From an uncultured Roseicyclus sp. (GTDB taxonomy: Bacteria > Pseudomonadota > Alphaproteobacteria > Rhodobacterales > Rhodobacteraceae): a stretch of DNA of 64,000 nucleotides. Positions 1 through 10,829 of the stretch are shown here, one piece after another; position 1 is the stretch's first letter, and every line of letters begins with the position of its first letter. A model generated the notes under the pieces. The model saw only the letters and a program-made list of their open reading frames with translations. It searched no databases and was not told the DNA's origin. Where the stretch lies: positions 372,001 to 436,000 of the forward strand of contig CANLLF010000003.1 in NCBI GenBank assembly GCA_947491935.1, given 5' to 3'. A program made the translations under genes and the position numbers.

Positions 1-675
1 GGGCTGCGCATCCATGGTATGCGACAGATAGAAATGCGGGATGGTCTGTTTCGACCGCACCATGGCAGCCGCGATCGCCTGACGCATCGCATCCTTCTGG
101 TGCCGGAGAGGGTGTGCTGGAGTGACGTCCTCCAGCGCATGTTCAACATCTGCCCTGACGATCACTCCGCCCGGGCCGGTTCCCGATGTACCCGTCAGGT
201 CGATGCCCAGGTCCCGCGCCCGCATTCGCGCTGCAGGCGAGGCCTTCGGGCCTTCGGACGATCCCGGTATCGTTTCTAGTAGCGGATCACTAATGCCGGT
301 GTCGGGGATTTCGACCGGCGTGGGCTCGGGTGCCTGCGGCACGGAGGGACCGGGTGGATCTTGTGGCCGCGACGTAACGGGTTCAGGTGTCGGATCTGCC
401 GGAGGGGACGTGATCTCGGTCGGGTTGGGATCGGATGCTTAGGGTGCGCCGATCACTGCTAGCGGCGCCCCGACGGGAACGACGTCACCCTCCTGCGCAA
501 TCAAATCGCTGACGGGACCGGCCTCGAAACATTCGATCTCGATGGCGCCTTTTTGCGTTTCGACAACAGCGATGATATCTCCGCGCGATACGCTGTCGCC
601 CACGGCCACCATCCAGTCGGTTAGGGTGCCATCTTCCATGTCGGCCCCGAGCGATGGCATTACGAAAACCCCCAT
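1..675 (-). pseudogene. 2-oxoacid dehydrogenase E2 (dihydrolipoyl acyltransferase), interrupted by one in-frame TAA; runs off the left edge
   Basis: E2 transfers the acyl group made by the E1 next door to CoA. Translation from the ATG at 673-675 gives a 78-residue lipoyl domain with the lipoylation lysine in ETQKGAIE, ending in IGAP and a TAA at 439-441. The same frame then continues without another stop to base 1. It gives a Pro/Glu/Thr-rich linker, an E1/E3-binding domain (SPAARMRARDLGIDL, then GTGPGGVIVRADV) and the beginning of the catalytic domain (MRQAIAAAMVRSKQTIPHFY). There is no convincing restart codon in the linker. So this is one E2 gene split by a nonsense codon, not two genes. 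Alternatives are a sequencing error, or a stand-alone lipoyl protein. It starts 3 bases after the E1 stop and belongs to the same operon. Confidence 0.8.
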
Positions 676-678
676 CTT

Positions 679-2669
679 TCAGCGTCCGAACTGGGATTTT
701 TCGGCGGCGACGATCCGTTCGACATTGGGAATCGAGGCCTGTTCCAGATGCGCTGGATAGGGGATGGGCACCTCTTCCGAGCAGATACGGCCGACCGGCG
801 CATCGATGGACCAAAGGGCCTGTTCCATGATCCGGGCCGAGATTTCGGCGGCCAGGGATCCGCTGCGCCAGCCCTCATCCACGATCAGGGCGCGACGCGT
901 TTTCCGGACCGATGCCATAATGGTTGCGTCGTCGAGGGGGCGAAGGCAGCGCAGGTCGATAACCTCGGCGTCGATGCCCTGTTCGGCCAGGGCCGCCGCC
1001 GCTTCCAGCGTTTTGAACAGTGAGCCCCCATACGTGATGAGGCTCAGATCGCGGCCTTCGCGCCGAACTGCAGCACCTGCGATGTCCACCGGTCCGGCAG
1101 CTTCGTCGATCTGACCGGCGCGATTGTAGAGCATCACGTTTTCGAAGATCAGGACCGGGTCGGGATCTTCAAGGGCCGTCCACAACATTCCGCGGGCATC
1201 TTCCAGCGTTGCCGGGGCGAGAACCTTGAGGCCGGGGATATGCGCATACCAGCCTTCGAGGCTATGGGAATGCTGAGCGGCGAGCTGCTTGCCGGCGCCC
1301 GTTGCCATCCGGATCACCAGCGGAACGCCGAATTGCCCGCCGGACATGTGGCGCAACGTGGCGGCGGTATTCATGATCTGATCCAGCGCCAGAAGCGAGA
1401 AATTGACCGTCATTAGCTCCACGATCGGTCGCATGCCGGCAATGGCGGCTCCGATACCGGCGCCGGTGAATCCGGATTCCGACAGTGGGGTATCGCGAAC
1501 ACGATCTTCGCCGAATTCGTCCATCAATCCCTTCGACACGGCGTAACACCCGCCATAGGCCCCAACGTCTTCGCCCATCAGGAACACGCGGTCATCGCGT
1601 ATCATCGCGTCGCGGATCGCCTGTTTGATGCATTCGCGGTAGGTCGTTTCCACCGTGTGGCCCGATGGTGTGATCGGCGCGGGCGGTTCGGGCTGCGGGC
1701 CAAGAACGTGGTGGGTGAGATGCTCCACCTTTTCCCACGTGCCGGTCTCGGCGAACCGGACGGCATCCGCTATTTCGGCATCGGTGTCGTGCTCGATCTT
1801 TGCGATATCGGCGTCGTGGATGAGGTTGTTCTCCAAAAGCCAGGTTTGGAAACGCACGATCGGTCCGCGCCTGCGCCAGGCCGCAATCTCGGCCTTGTCG
1901 CGGTAGAGCTGCGCATCGAACATGGAATGCGCGCGAAACCGGTAGGTTTTGCATTCCAGCAGCAGCGGCGCGCCGGTCTCGCGGATGCGCGCTATGGCGC
2001 GACGTGCAGCGGCCTCGACGGCGACGACATCCATGCCATCAACCTGTTGCGCCTCCACGCCATAGCCGGCGGCCTTGGCCACAACATCGATCTGGGCCTC
2101 GGTCCGGTCGAGCGCCGACCCCATGGCGTAGCCGTTGTTCTCACAGACGAACAGGACCGGCAGCGACCAGAGCTGCGCGAGGTTCATCGCCTCGTGGAAC
2201 TCGCCTTCGGCAACCGCGCCTTCCCCGAAGAAACAGGCCGTGACGGCGTCGATGCCTTGCATCCGGTCTGACAAGGCCCGCCCGGCGGCCAGAGGCAGCC
2301 CACCGCCCACAATCGCGTTGCCGCCAAGAAAATTGGTCGATGCATCAAACAAATGCATCGATCCGCCGCGCCCCCCGGAACAGCCCTCGGACTTGCCGTA
2401 CATTTCGGCCATGATGGTCGTCATCGGCACCCCGCGCACCAGCGCGTGGCCGTGTTCGCGGTAGGTGGCGACGATGGCGTCTTTCGGTTCGAGCACCGGG
2501 ATGATCCCAGCGGCGATGGCTTCCTCGCCGTCGTAGAGGTGAAGGAAACCGCGGATCTTCTGCTTGGTATACAGCTCGGCGCATTTGTCTTCGAACCGGC
2601 GGATGCGGATCATGTCTCGCAGAAGGGCGGAGACATGCGCGCGGTCGAGCCGGGGTTTGAGTGTCGTTG

Positions 2670-2673
<4 letters not shown>
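679..2673 (-). CDS. Fused E1 alpha-beta subunit of a TPP-dependent 2-oxoacid/acetoin dehydrogenase
   Basis: The 664-residue protein joins both halves of an E1 decarboxylase that are usually separate chains. Residues about 1-320 match E1 alpha, with the TPP-Mg motif [13 protein letters not shown]...CENNGYAMG and the substrate-channel stretch [11 protein letters not shown]. Residues about 340-664 match E1 beta ([38 protein letters not shown]). It would decarboxylate pyruvate, acetoin or a branched 2-oxoacid and load the lipoyl domain of the E2 downstream. The start overlaps the end of the acyl-CoA synthetase frame by ATGA, so the two are translationally coupled. No E3 gene is visible here. Pairing with an acetate-type CoA ligase suggests acetoin or pyruvate breakdown, but the substrate is not shown by the sequence. 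Confidence 0.88.
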
Positions 2674-4346
<1,673 letters not shown>

Positions 4347-4389
4347 GGCGTCCTCCCCTCGGCGCCATGATGATGAAGCGCCGGAGGCG

Positions 4390-4411
4390 TGGATTGACCT
4401 CGCTCAATCCA
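4390..4411. promoter_or_regulatory. Palindrome with a Crp/Fnr-type core (TTGA-N6-TCAA)
   Basis: Eight-base arms TGGATTGA and TCAATCCA match perfectly around CCTCGC. The core TTGACCTCGCTCAA differs by one base per half from the Fnr consensus TTGAT-N4-ATCAA. It lies 43 bases before the acyl-CoA synthetase start in the divergent promoter region. Which Crp/Fnr relative binds is not known. Confidence 0.55.
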
Positions 4412-4483
4412 CAATCGCTTACCGCGACCAAGGCCGCACAGCCGCAGGTTTGCCTAGGCCCTTGGCCATAGAAGAACGCGCAG

Positions 4484-4497
4484 TTGATACGGATCAA
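4484..4497. promoter_or_regulatory. Perfect Fnr/FnrL-type box TTGATACGGATCAA
   Basis: The 14-mer matches TTGAT-N4-ATCAA exactly. It is centred about 70 bases upstream of the BmpA-like start at 4560 and about 145 bases upstream of the acyl-CoA synthetase start on the other strand. It could give oxygen-dependent control of either unit. No -10/-35 pair is clear enough to place the site relative to a transcription start. Confidence 0.6.
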
Positions 4498-4559
4498 TCG
4501 GCCCGTCGATCCGCGCCCCATACTCAATGTCAGCTTCGGGAATTGGGGGAGACGTCAGC

Positions 4560-5588
4560 ATGCTGGTTTTTCGAAAGTCGCCGAGTTTGGCCGTGCCAAT
4601 TATGGCGATCCTCGCCATGGCGCCGTCGGCAAACGCCTTCACGGCGTGTCAGATCACCGATACCGGTGGCATTGACGACAACAGCTTCAATCAGACGGCG
4701 TGGGAAGGGGTGCTTCAGGCGCAGGCCGATCTGGGTATCGATGCGCGGTTTCTGGAGAGCGAGGCCGAAACGGATTATGAGGCCAACATCACCTCGCTGC
4801 TGGGTGGGGCCTGCGACATCATGTTCACCATCGGGTTTTTGTTGGGCGATGCCACGCAAGAGGCTGCCGAGGCCAATCCGGACCAGCTCTTCTCCATCGT
4901 GGATTATTCCTACAACCCGTCTCTGGATAACGTTCTGGGGCAGGTCTATGCCACCGACGAAGCCGCCTTCCTGGGCGGTTATCTTGCTGCCGGGATGTCG
5001 GAAACGGGCATTGTCGGCACCTTCGGCGGCATCAACATCCCGCCTGTGACGATCTTCATGGATGGCTTCGCCTACGGCGTAGAGCACTACAACCAACGCC
5101 ATGGCACCGACGTCGTGGTTCTGGGGTGGTCGCCGGAGACGCGGCAGGGCTTATTCACCAACAATTTCGAGTCGCTCGATGACGGGCGTGCTTTTGCTCA
5201 GAACCTCTACGAGGAGGGTGCGGATATCATCCTGCCCGTGGCAGGCCCGGTGGGCCTCGGCTCCGCGGCCTTGGCCGACGAGCTTGGGCCCGATGAGTTG
5301 ATGATCATCGGCGTGGATGCCGACATGTACCAAACCGATCCCGAACGCGGCCACGTCTATCTGACCTCAATCGTGAAACGCATGGATGCCACCGTTTATC
5401 AGGTCATCGAAATGGTCCGGGCGGGCGAATTCGAAGGCGGGATCATCACTGGCACCCTTGGCAATGGCGGCGTGGATCTTGCGCCGCTCCACGATTTCGA
5501 AGGCGTCGTACCGGCAGATCTGGTGGCCGAACTGGCCGAGACCCGCGCCGGCATCACCGACGGCACCATTGTGGTCGGCACCGATTGA
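4560..5588 (+). CDS. BmpA/PnrA-type solute-binding protein of an ABC importer
   Basis: The 342-residue periplasmic protein starts with a signal peptide (VPIMAILAMAPSANA). It then has the basic membrane protein/PnrA fold pattern: ITDTGGIDDNSFNQTAWEG near the mature N-terminus, SLLGGACDIMFTIGF, ATDEAAFLGGYLAAGM and IIGVDADMYQTDPERG. This family binds nucleosides or related purines. I chose the ATG at 4560 because GGGGGAG lies 8 bases upstream; an upstream in-frame ATG at 4527 would spoil the signal peptide. No lipobox cysteine is evident. It is followed after 21 bases by the ATPase, so this is the first gene of a four-gene importer operon. A Fnr-type box lies upstream. Confidence 0.88.
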   Translation: MLVFRKSPSLAVPIMAILAMAPSANAFTACQITDTGGIDDNSFNQTAWEGVLQAQADLGIDARFLESEAETDYEANITSLLGGACDIMFTIGFLLGDATQEAAEANPDQLFSIVDYSYNPSLDNVLGQVYATDEAAFLGGYLAAGMSETGIVGTFGGINIPPVTIFMDGFAYGVEHYNQRHGTDVVVLGWSPETRQGLFTNNFESLDDGRAFAQNLYEEGADIILPVAGPVGLGSAALADELGPDELMIIGVDADMYQTDPERGHVYLTSIVKRMDATVYQVIEMVRAGEFEGGIITGTLGNGGVDLAPLHDFEGVVPADLVAELAETRAGITDGTIVVGTD

Positions 5589-5609
5589 GCTGCCCGCGGA
5601 GTTGAAGCC

Positions 5610-7121
5610 ATGGACGTCGAGTTGCGCGGCATCACCAAGCGGTTTGGACCGGTTGTTGCAAACGAGGATGTCTCGCTGAGCATTCGCGCGGGCGAAGTGT
5701 TGGGTTTGCTGGGAGAAAACGGCGCTGGGAAATCGACCCTGATGAACGTGCTCTGCGGCCTTTATCGCCCGAATGACGGAGAGATCCTTATCGATGGCAC
5801 TGCGTCATATTTCGACGGCCCGCGGGATGCCATCGAGGCGGGGATCGGCATGGTGCATCAGCATTTCATGCTGGTTCCCGTGTTTTCGGTGGCCGAGAAC
5901 GTCGTGCTGGGGGTGGAGCCGGTTGGCCGCCTCGATCATCTCGACCTTGCCAGCGCCAGCGAACAGGTCCGCCAGATCAGCGAGGAATACGGCCTTGCCG
6001 TTGATCCAGACGCGAAAGTGGAAACGTTGCCGGTTGGTGTTCAACAGCGGGTGGAGATCATCAAGGTCCTGTTCCGGTCGGCCGATGTCCTGATCCTGGA
6101 TGAACCCACCGCGGTTCTGACGCCGCAGGAGGTGCAGGATTTCTTTGAAATTGTCCGGTCGCTGAAAGAGGCGGGCAAGGCGATCGTGTTCATCACGCAC
6201 AAGTTGAACGAGATCCTCGACATTGCCGATCGCATCAGCGTGTTGCGTCTTGGGCGCATTATCGGTGAGGCCGACCCAGCGACGGCCACCAAGGCCGATC
6301 TGGCGGAGATGATGGTGGGCCGTCCGGTCCAGTTCGCGGTTGATCGCACACCCTACGTGCCCGGTGAGCCGATGCTGGAGATCGAAGGGCTGACCGTTGT
6401 GGCCGAAGACGACACCGTGGCCGTCGACAATGTCTCGCTGACCGTACGCAGCGGTGAGGTTGTGGGCATCGCTGGTGTGCAGGGCAACGGGCAATCCGCG
6501 CTGATCCAGGCGGTCACGGGGTTGAGCCCGATTGCGGGCGGGCATATTCGGTTCCTGGGGCAGGATATCACGGCTATGTCGGTGCGCGCCCGGCACCGGA
6601 TGGGGCTGGCGCACATCCCTGAGGATCGCCAGCGCCTCGGACTGATCCCCGATTTCACAGTGGCCGAAAACATGGTGCTCGACAGCTATTATGATAACCG
6701 GTTCTCGGGTGCGCTCCAGATCCGGTGGCCCGCTGTCAACGACTGGGCGGCCAGTGCGGCCGCTCAGTTTGACGTGCGCACGTCATCCGTCTTCTCGAAT
6801 GCGGGCACGCTCTCGGGCGGTAATCAGCAAAAGCTGATCGTGGCACGGGAGCTTTCGCGAGACACCCGCGCCGTTGTCGCCGCGCAGCCGACGCGGGGGC
6901 TTGATGTCGGCTCCATCGAATACATCCATGAGCGTCTGATGGCGGCCCGTGAGGAAGGCGACGGCGTTTTGCTGATGTCTTCGGAGCTGGATGAGATTCT
7001 TGCACTGTCGGATCGGATCGTCGTGATGTTCAAAGGCCGGATCGTGGCCGAGTTCGATGCAACCACGACCCGGCCGGAGAAATCCGAGATCGGATTGGCG
7101 ATGGCCGGGATCGCGGCATGA
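5610..7121 (+). CDS. Nucleoside/sugar-type ABC importer ATPase with two nucleotide-binding domains
   Basis: The 503-residue protein carries two ABC cassettes, as in NupO/YufO and the RbsA-like group. Domain 1 has Walker A LGENGAGKST (about 36-45), signature LPVGVQQRVEI and Walker B VLILDEPTAVLTPQE. Domain 2 has a degenerate Walker A (GVQGNGQSALIQA), signature LSGGNQQKLIVAREL and the Walker B region VVAAQPTRGLDVGS, where the usual Asp-Glu is replaced by Ala-Gln. A weaker second site is typical of this family. It powers the two permeases that follow. Its stop overlaps the next start by ATGA. Confidence 0.92.
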   Translation: MDVELRGITKRFGPVVANEDVSLSIRAGEVLGLLGENGAGKSTLMNVLCGLYRPNDGEILIDGTASYFDGPRDAIEAGIGMVHQHFMLVPVFSVAENVVLGVEPVGRLDHLDLASASEQVRQISEEYGLAVDPDAKVETLPVGVQQRVEIIKVLFRSADVLILDEPTAVLTPQEVQDFFEIVRSLKEAGKAIVFITHKLNEILDIADRISVLRLGRIIGEADPATATKADLAEMMVGRPVQFAVDRTPYVPGEPMLEIEGLTVVAEDDTVAVDNVSLTVRSGEVVGIAGVQGNGQSALIQAVTGLSPIAGGHIRFLGQDITAMSVRARHRMGLAHIPEDRQRLGLIPDFTVAENMVLDSYYDNRFSGALQIRWPAVNDWAASAAAQFDVRTSSVFSNAGTLSGGNQQKLIVARELSRDTRAVVAAQPTRGLDVGSIEYIHERLMAAREEGDGVLLMSSELDEILALSDRIVVMFKGRIVAEFDATTTRPEKSEIGLAMAGIAA

Positions 7122-8257
7122 GCGTGAACGACACCCTCGACTCCGCGAAAGAGCAGTTGCTGCGACGGGCGGCCCCCGGCAGGGCGCAATTCGAAGATCT
7201 GGTGATCGTACCGTTGTTCGCCGTGGCGGTGGCCCTGATGCTTGGTGCATTGATCATGTTGGCAACGGGGATTGATCTGCCGACCGTTGGACGGTCATTC
7301 ATTGCGCTGTTGGCCGGGTCGGTCGGTTCGCTTGGTGCCCTCTCCGAAACGCTGGTTGCGGCAGTGCCATTGGTTTTGGCGGCTCTTGGTCTCGCGCTTG
7401 GCTTTCGAACGGGTCTATTCAATATCGGAGCGGAAGGGCAGATCCTGATGGGCGGTCTGGCCGCGGTGATCTTCGGCTTCACGTTCGACGGCTTGCCATT
7501 CGCGATACTGATGCCGTTGTCGCTTCTGGCGGGCATGCTTGTCGGTGCCTTCTACGCCGGAATTGCCGGGTGGCTGCGCGCGGCGACGGGGGCGCATGAG
7601 GTGATCTCCACCATCATGCTGAACCTCATTTCCTATCGCTTGCTTGACTACATGCTTCGCCTGGATTGGGTGCAGCGCGAAGGGCGGTCCGACCCGATTT
7701 CGCGCTCCGTTCCAGAGGCGGCGGAACTGCCGAGACTTCTGGAATGGCTCGACCCGAACTTGCGTATGCATGCGGGCGTTTTCGTCATGATTGCAGCCGT
7801 CATTGTCGTCCACTGGCTGCTGTTTCGTGCGAAACTGGGCTTCGAGTTCCGTGCCAGCGGGGCCAGCCCCGACGCCGCCCGTTATGCAGGTATTCGTGCC
7901 GGCCTGATCATCGTTCTGGCTATGGCAACCGCGGGGGCCTTGGCGGGCCTGGCCGGTGCGAACCAGGTTCTGGGCGTTTTGGGCCGGGCCAGTCCGGGCT
8001 TTTCGGCAGGAATAGGGTTTGATGCAATTGCCGTCGCACTTCTGGGGCGGTCGCATCCGGTTGGCGTTCTGTTTGCAGGGCTCCTGTTCGGCGCGCTGGA
8101 AGCCGGGGGGCGCCAGATGCAAGTGGATGCGGGCGTCTCAATCGACCTCATCGGCATCATTCAGGCGCTGATCATCGTCTTTATCGCGGCCCCGCTTTTG
8201 GTGCGGGCCCTGTTCCCCTGGGGCTTCCGCGCCGCGTCGAAGGGGGATGCGGAATGA
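7118..8257 (+). CDS. ABC importer permease 1 (BmpA-linked, YufP/NupP-like)
   Basis: The 379-residue inner-membrane protein has about nine or ten hydrophobic segments and the BPD_transp_2 pattern GLFNIGAEGQILMGGLAA (about residues 95-115) and FSAGIGFDAIAVALLGRSHPVGV near the C-terminus. It forms half of the transmembrane channel with the next gene. Start and stop overlap both neighbours by 4 bases, so the three proteins are made as a unit. Confidence 0.92.
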   Translation: MSVNDTLDSAKEQLLRRAAPGRAQFEDLVIVPLFAVAVALMLGALIMLATGIDLPTVGRSFIALLAGSVGSLGALSETLVAAVPLVLAALGLALGFRTGLFNIGAEGQILMGGLAAVIFGFTFDGLPFAILMPLSLLAGMLVGAFYAGIAGWLRAATGAHEVISTIMLNLISYRLLDYMLRLDWVQREGRSDPISRSVPEAAELPRLLEWLDPNLRMHAGVFVMIAAVIVVHWLLFRAKLGFEFRASGASPDAARYAGIRAGLIIVLAMATAGALAGLAGANQVLGVLGRASPGFSAGIGFDAIAVALLGRSHPVGVLFAGLLFGALEAGGRQMQVDAGVSIDLIGIIQALIIVFIAAPLLVRALFPWGFRAASKGDAE

Positions 8258-9513
8258 GCGTCGCCGAACACGCACCCCGCGCCGTCATCGACCACGCGGC
8301 GCGGCGGCGTACGCGGATCGTGGGGGCCATCCTGATCCTGATAGCGGCCTTTATCGTCGTCGTTTTAGGTGATGCACCGAGTCAAGCGACGTTTCGGTTG
8401 TCCCGTCCGCGCGATGCTTGGGTGCTGCCGAACCTCGTCGTCCCTGCGCAGCCCTTCATCTACGTCGCAGCGGCGCTGACCGCGTTTCTGGGGGTGCGAC
8501 AGTTCCTGCGCGGCGGTGGGCGATGGACGACCCTGTCCCTCGGTCTTGGCCTGGGCCTTGCCGTTTTGGCCTTTCTTGTCTGGGCGACGGCGGAGAACGC
8601 CTTTTCGCTGACCGGGATGTTGCAAGCGACGATGGTGCGGGCCGTTCCCATCGCGCTTGGTGGGCTGGCCGCCCTCATGTGCGAACGCGTGGCCGTGGTG
8701 AACATCGCGGTCGAGGGCATGCTTTTGGCGGGAGCCTTTACCGGTGCTCTGATGGGGTCGGTGATTGGCGGGTGGGGTGGGCTTCTGTCCGCGGTGGTCA
8801 TTGGTGGCCTGTTCGGCTTTATCCTCGCAGCCCTCGTCGTGACCTACCGGATGGACCAGATCATCGCGGGCGTGGTCATCAATCTGTTCGTGCTGGGTTT
8901 GACGAGTTTCGTGTCGAGCCAGGTCTTCGCCGAGATGCGGCATCTCAACAACGCGCCGGTATTCCCTGCGCTGAAGATCCCGATCCTTGGCGATATCCCG
9001 GTGATCGGCCCCATGTTGTTTCAGCAAAACATCTTCGTCTATGGCGCGCTGATCATGGTCGGGGTCTCGACCTATTACCTGTTCCATACGCGAAACGGCT
9101 TGCGCGCCCGCGCCGTTGGAGAGCATCCGCGCGCCGCCGATACGCTGGGTATCGATGTTTACTGGACGCGCTACGTTCACGTGACCATCGGCGGCATGAT
9201 CGCCGGGTTCGGCGGGGCGTGGTTTACGCTCGGCTCCGTCGGTCGGTTCGACGAGAACATGACGGGCGGGCGTGGCTATATCGGCCTGGCGGCGATGATC
9301 TTCGGGCGCTGGCATCCGGTCGGCGCATTGATGGCGGCACTGGTCTTCGGTTTCACGGACTCGCTTCAACAGAAGTTGGCACTTCTGAACACACCGATCC
9401 CTTCGGAGTTTCTGGCGATGGCACCCTATATCGCGACAATCATCGTGGTTGCAGGTCTGATCGGCCGTGCCCGCGCGCCCGCCGCCGACGGAAAACCTTA
9501 CGTCAAGGAGTAA
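8254..9513 (+). CDS. ABC importer permease 2 (BmpA-linked, YufQ/NupQ-like)
   Basis: The 419-residue membrane protein is the second channel subunit. It shows VNIAVEGMLLAGAFTGAL and GRGYIGLAAMIFGRWHPVGA, the two family signatures, within about ten hydrophobic spans. Compared with permease 1 it has a longer N-terminus with an extra membrane pair. It closes the BmpA operon; 86 bases separate it from the flavodoxin-like gene, and that gap holds a palindromic site. Confidence 0.92.
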   Translation: MSVAEHAPRAVIDHAARRRTRIVGAILILIAAFIVVVLGDAPSQATFRLSRPRDAWVLPNLVVPAQPFIYVAAALTAFLGVRQFLRGGGRWTTLSLGLGLGLAVLAFLVWATAENAFSLTGMLQATMVRAVPIALGGLAALMCERVAVVNIAVEGMLLAGAFTGALMGSVIGGWGGLLSAVVIGGLFGFILAALVVTYRMDQIIAGVVINLFVLGLTSFVSSQVFAEMRHLNNAPVFPALKIPILGDIPVIGPMLFQQNIFVYGALIMVGVSTYYLFHTRNGLRARAVGEHPRAADTLGIDVYWTRYVHVTIGGMIAGFGGAWFTLGSVGRFDENMTGGRGYIGLAAMIFGRWHPVGALMAALVFGFTDSLQQKLALLNTPIPSEFLAMAPYIATIIVVAGLIGRARAPAADGKPYVKE

Positions 9514-9527
9514 CGAGGGATCCTTGC

Positions 9528-9547
9528 GCATTGATGCGGCTCAATGC
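9528..9547. promoter_or_regulatory. Palindrome GCATTGA-N6-TCAATGC, Crp/Fnr-type core
   Basis: Seven-base arms pair exactly around TGCGGC; the core TTGATGCGGCTCAA is one base away from the Fnr consensus. It has the same TTGA-N6-TCAA layout as the palindrome at 4390. It is centred about 62 bases before the flavodoxin-like start, a sensible position for an activator. Confidence 0.5.
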
Positions 9548-9599
9548 CGCCACGTTGAACAAGGCTTATCCTGGCGGGGATCGAACGGGACCCTTCGCC

Positions 9600-10109
9600 A
9601 TGACTGACACCCAAACCGGATTGATTTTGGTTTATTCTCGAACGGGCTACACGGCGCGCGCCGCCGAACGGCTTGCTGCCGCTACGGGAGCTGATGTTTT
9701 CGATTGGTCAGTCGAGGGCTATGGTTTGGGTGGTTTCGCCATATTATGGGGGATGATCGGCGTTCTGACGGGCGCCTGTCCCGCACCTTCTGCCGGTGTT
9801 CCGTCACTGGCGCATCGACCTTGGGTCGTCGTGTGCGGTCCGGTATGGGCAGGCCAGCCTGCTCCGCCCCTGCGCGGTATGCTGGTCGAGTGCAGCCAAC
9901 ACCCCGATCTTCCGGTCGGCCTGCTTTTGACGTGCGGCGATCCAAAGCCGCCAGTCGCCGCCAACCGATGTACTGCGATCCTCGGGCGCGCGTTCATTGC
10001 AACGGCCCACATTCCGAATGAGCTTGATGGTGGCGTCGAAATGGCTGCGCGTCTCGACGCGCTCGGCGCTGCCATGCAAGCTGCCGCGCCGGTGAGCAAA
10101 CCCGCATGA
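9600..10109 (+). CDS. Flavodoxin-like protein
   Basis: The 169-residue cytoplasmic protein opens with [20 protein letters not shown], which fits the FMN phosphate-binding loop of flavodoxin-fold proteins (T/S-x-T-G-x-T). A second loop fits [21 protein letters not shown], the pattern that follows strand 3 in this fold. It probably acts in electron transfer or quinone/flavin redox. The ATG at 9600 is the first after the palindrome at 9528; the longer open frame upstream is antisense-type noise over the permease. Its stop overlaps the ABC ATPase start (ATGA), linking it to the exporter. Why a flavodoxin is fused to an export operon is not known. Confidence 0.72.
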   Translation: MTDTQTGLILVYSRTGYTARAAERLAAATGADVFDWSVEGYGLGGFAILWGMIGVLTGACPAPSAGVPSLAHRPWVVVCGPVWAGQPAPPLRGMLVECSQHPDLPVGLLLTCGDPKPPVAANRCTAILGRAFIATAHIPNELDGGVEMAARLDALGAAMQAAAPVSKPA

Positions 10110-10825
10110 ACACCCCCGATCCCAACCCGGTTTTCCGAACCGAGGGCCTGACCAAGGTCTACGACACCGGCGAGGTGAAGGTCTTTGCGCTCGCGGGTGT
10201 GGATCTTGAGCTGTTTGCTGGCGAATTCGCGGTGTTGCTGGGGCCATCGGGCAGTGGCAAATCGACATTGCTCAACGTTCTTGGCGGGTTGGACAGCGCA
10301 ACGGAGGGCCGTGTCTGGTTCCGCGACCTTGAGCTTACGGCGCTGGCCGACCGCGGCCTGACGCGGTTTCGGCGCGACCATGTGGGCTTCGTCTTCCAGT
10401 TCTACAACCTCGTCCCCAGCCTGACCGCACGGGAAAACGTTCAGCTTGTAACCGATGTTTCAATCAACCCGATGACCCCGGAAGAGGCGCTGGATCGTGT
10501 CGGGCTTGCGCATCGCATGGATCATTTCCCGGCCGAGATGTCCGGTGGAGAACAACAACGCGTCGCCATTGCCCGCGCCGTCGCGAAACGACCCGAGGTC
10601 TTGCTATGCGACGAACCGACTGGCGCGCTCGACAGCACGACAGGTGTGCAGGTCCTGGAGGTGCTCCGCCATGTGAATGACGAAATGGGAACGTCGACCG
10701 TCGTCATCACGCATAACGCCGAAATCCGCAGGATGGCGCATCGGGTCATCTGGTTTCAGGACGGCAAGATCGTGAATGTCGACGTCAATACTGAGCGCGT
10801 CGCCCCGTCCGAGATTGCGTGGTAG
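10106..10825 (+). CDS. ABC exporter ATPase (LolD/MacB/DevA group)
   Basis: The 239-residue ATPase has Walker [10 protein letters not shown] (about 48-56), Q-loop [16 protein letters not shown], signature [14 protein letters not shown] and Walker [17 protein letters not shown]. The LxxRxxxxGFVFQ pattern is that of the MacB/LolD class that works with FtsX-type permeases. The permease follows after 4 bases and a membrane-fusion protein after that, so this is an exporter or periplasmic mechanotransmission complex, not an importer. Confidence 0.92.
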   Translation: MNTPDPNPVFRTEGLTKVYDTGEVKVFALAGVDLELFAGEFAVLLGPSGSGKSTLLNVLGGLDSATEGRVWFRDLELTALADRGLTRFRRDHVGFVFQFYNLVPSLTARENVQLVTDVSINPMTPEEALDRVGLAHRMDHFPAEMSGGEQQRVAIARAVAKRPEVLLCDEPTGALDSTTGVQVLEVLRHVNDEMGTSTVVITHNAEIRRMAHRVIWFQDGKIVNVDVNTERVAPSEIAW

Positions 10826-10829
10826 GCCC

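Noticed and set aside
122-442. A Gly/Ser-rich plus-strand frame at the left edge
   Set aside because: It lies opposite the Pro-rich linker of E2; the minus-strand frame has the E3-binding and catalytic motifs.
8365-10109. Long frames overlapping permease 2 on the minus strand and on the plus strand in another frame
   Set aside because: They are shadows of the permease. Only the last 169 codons (from 9600) of the plus-strand frame make a real flavodoxin-like protein.
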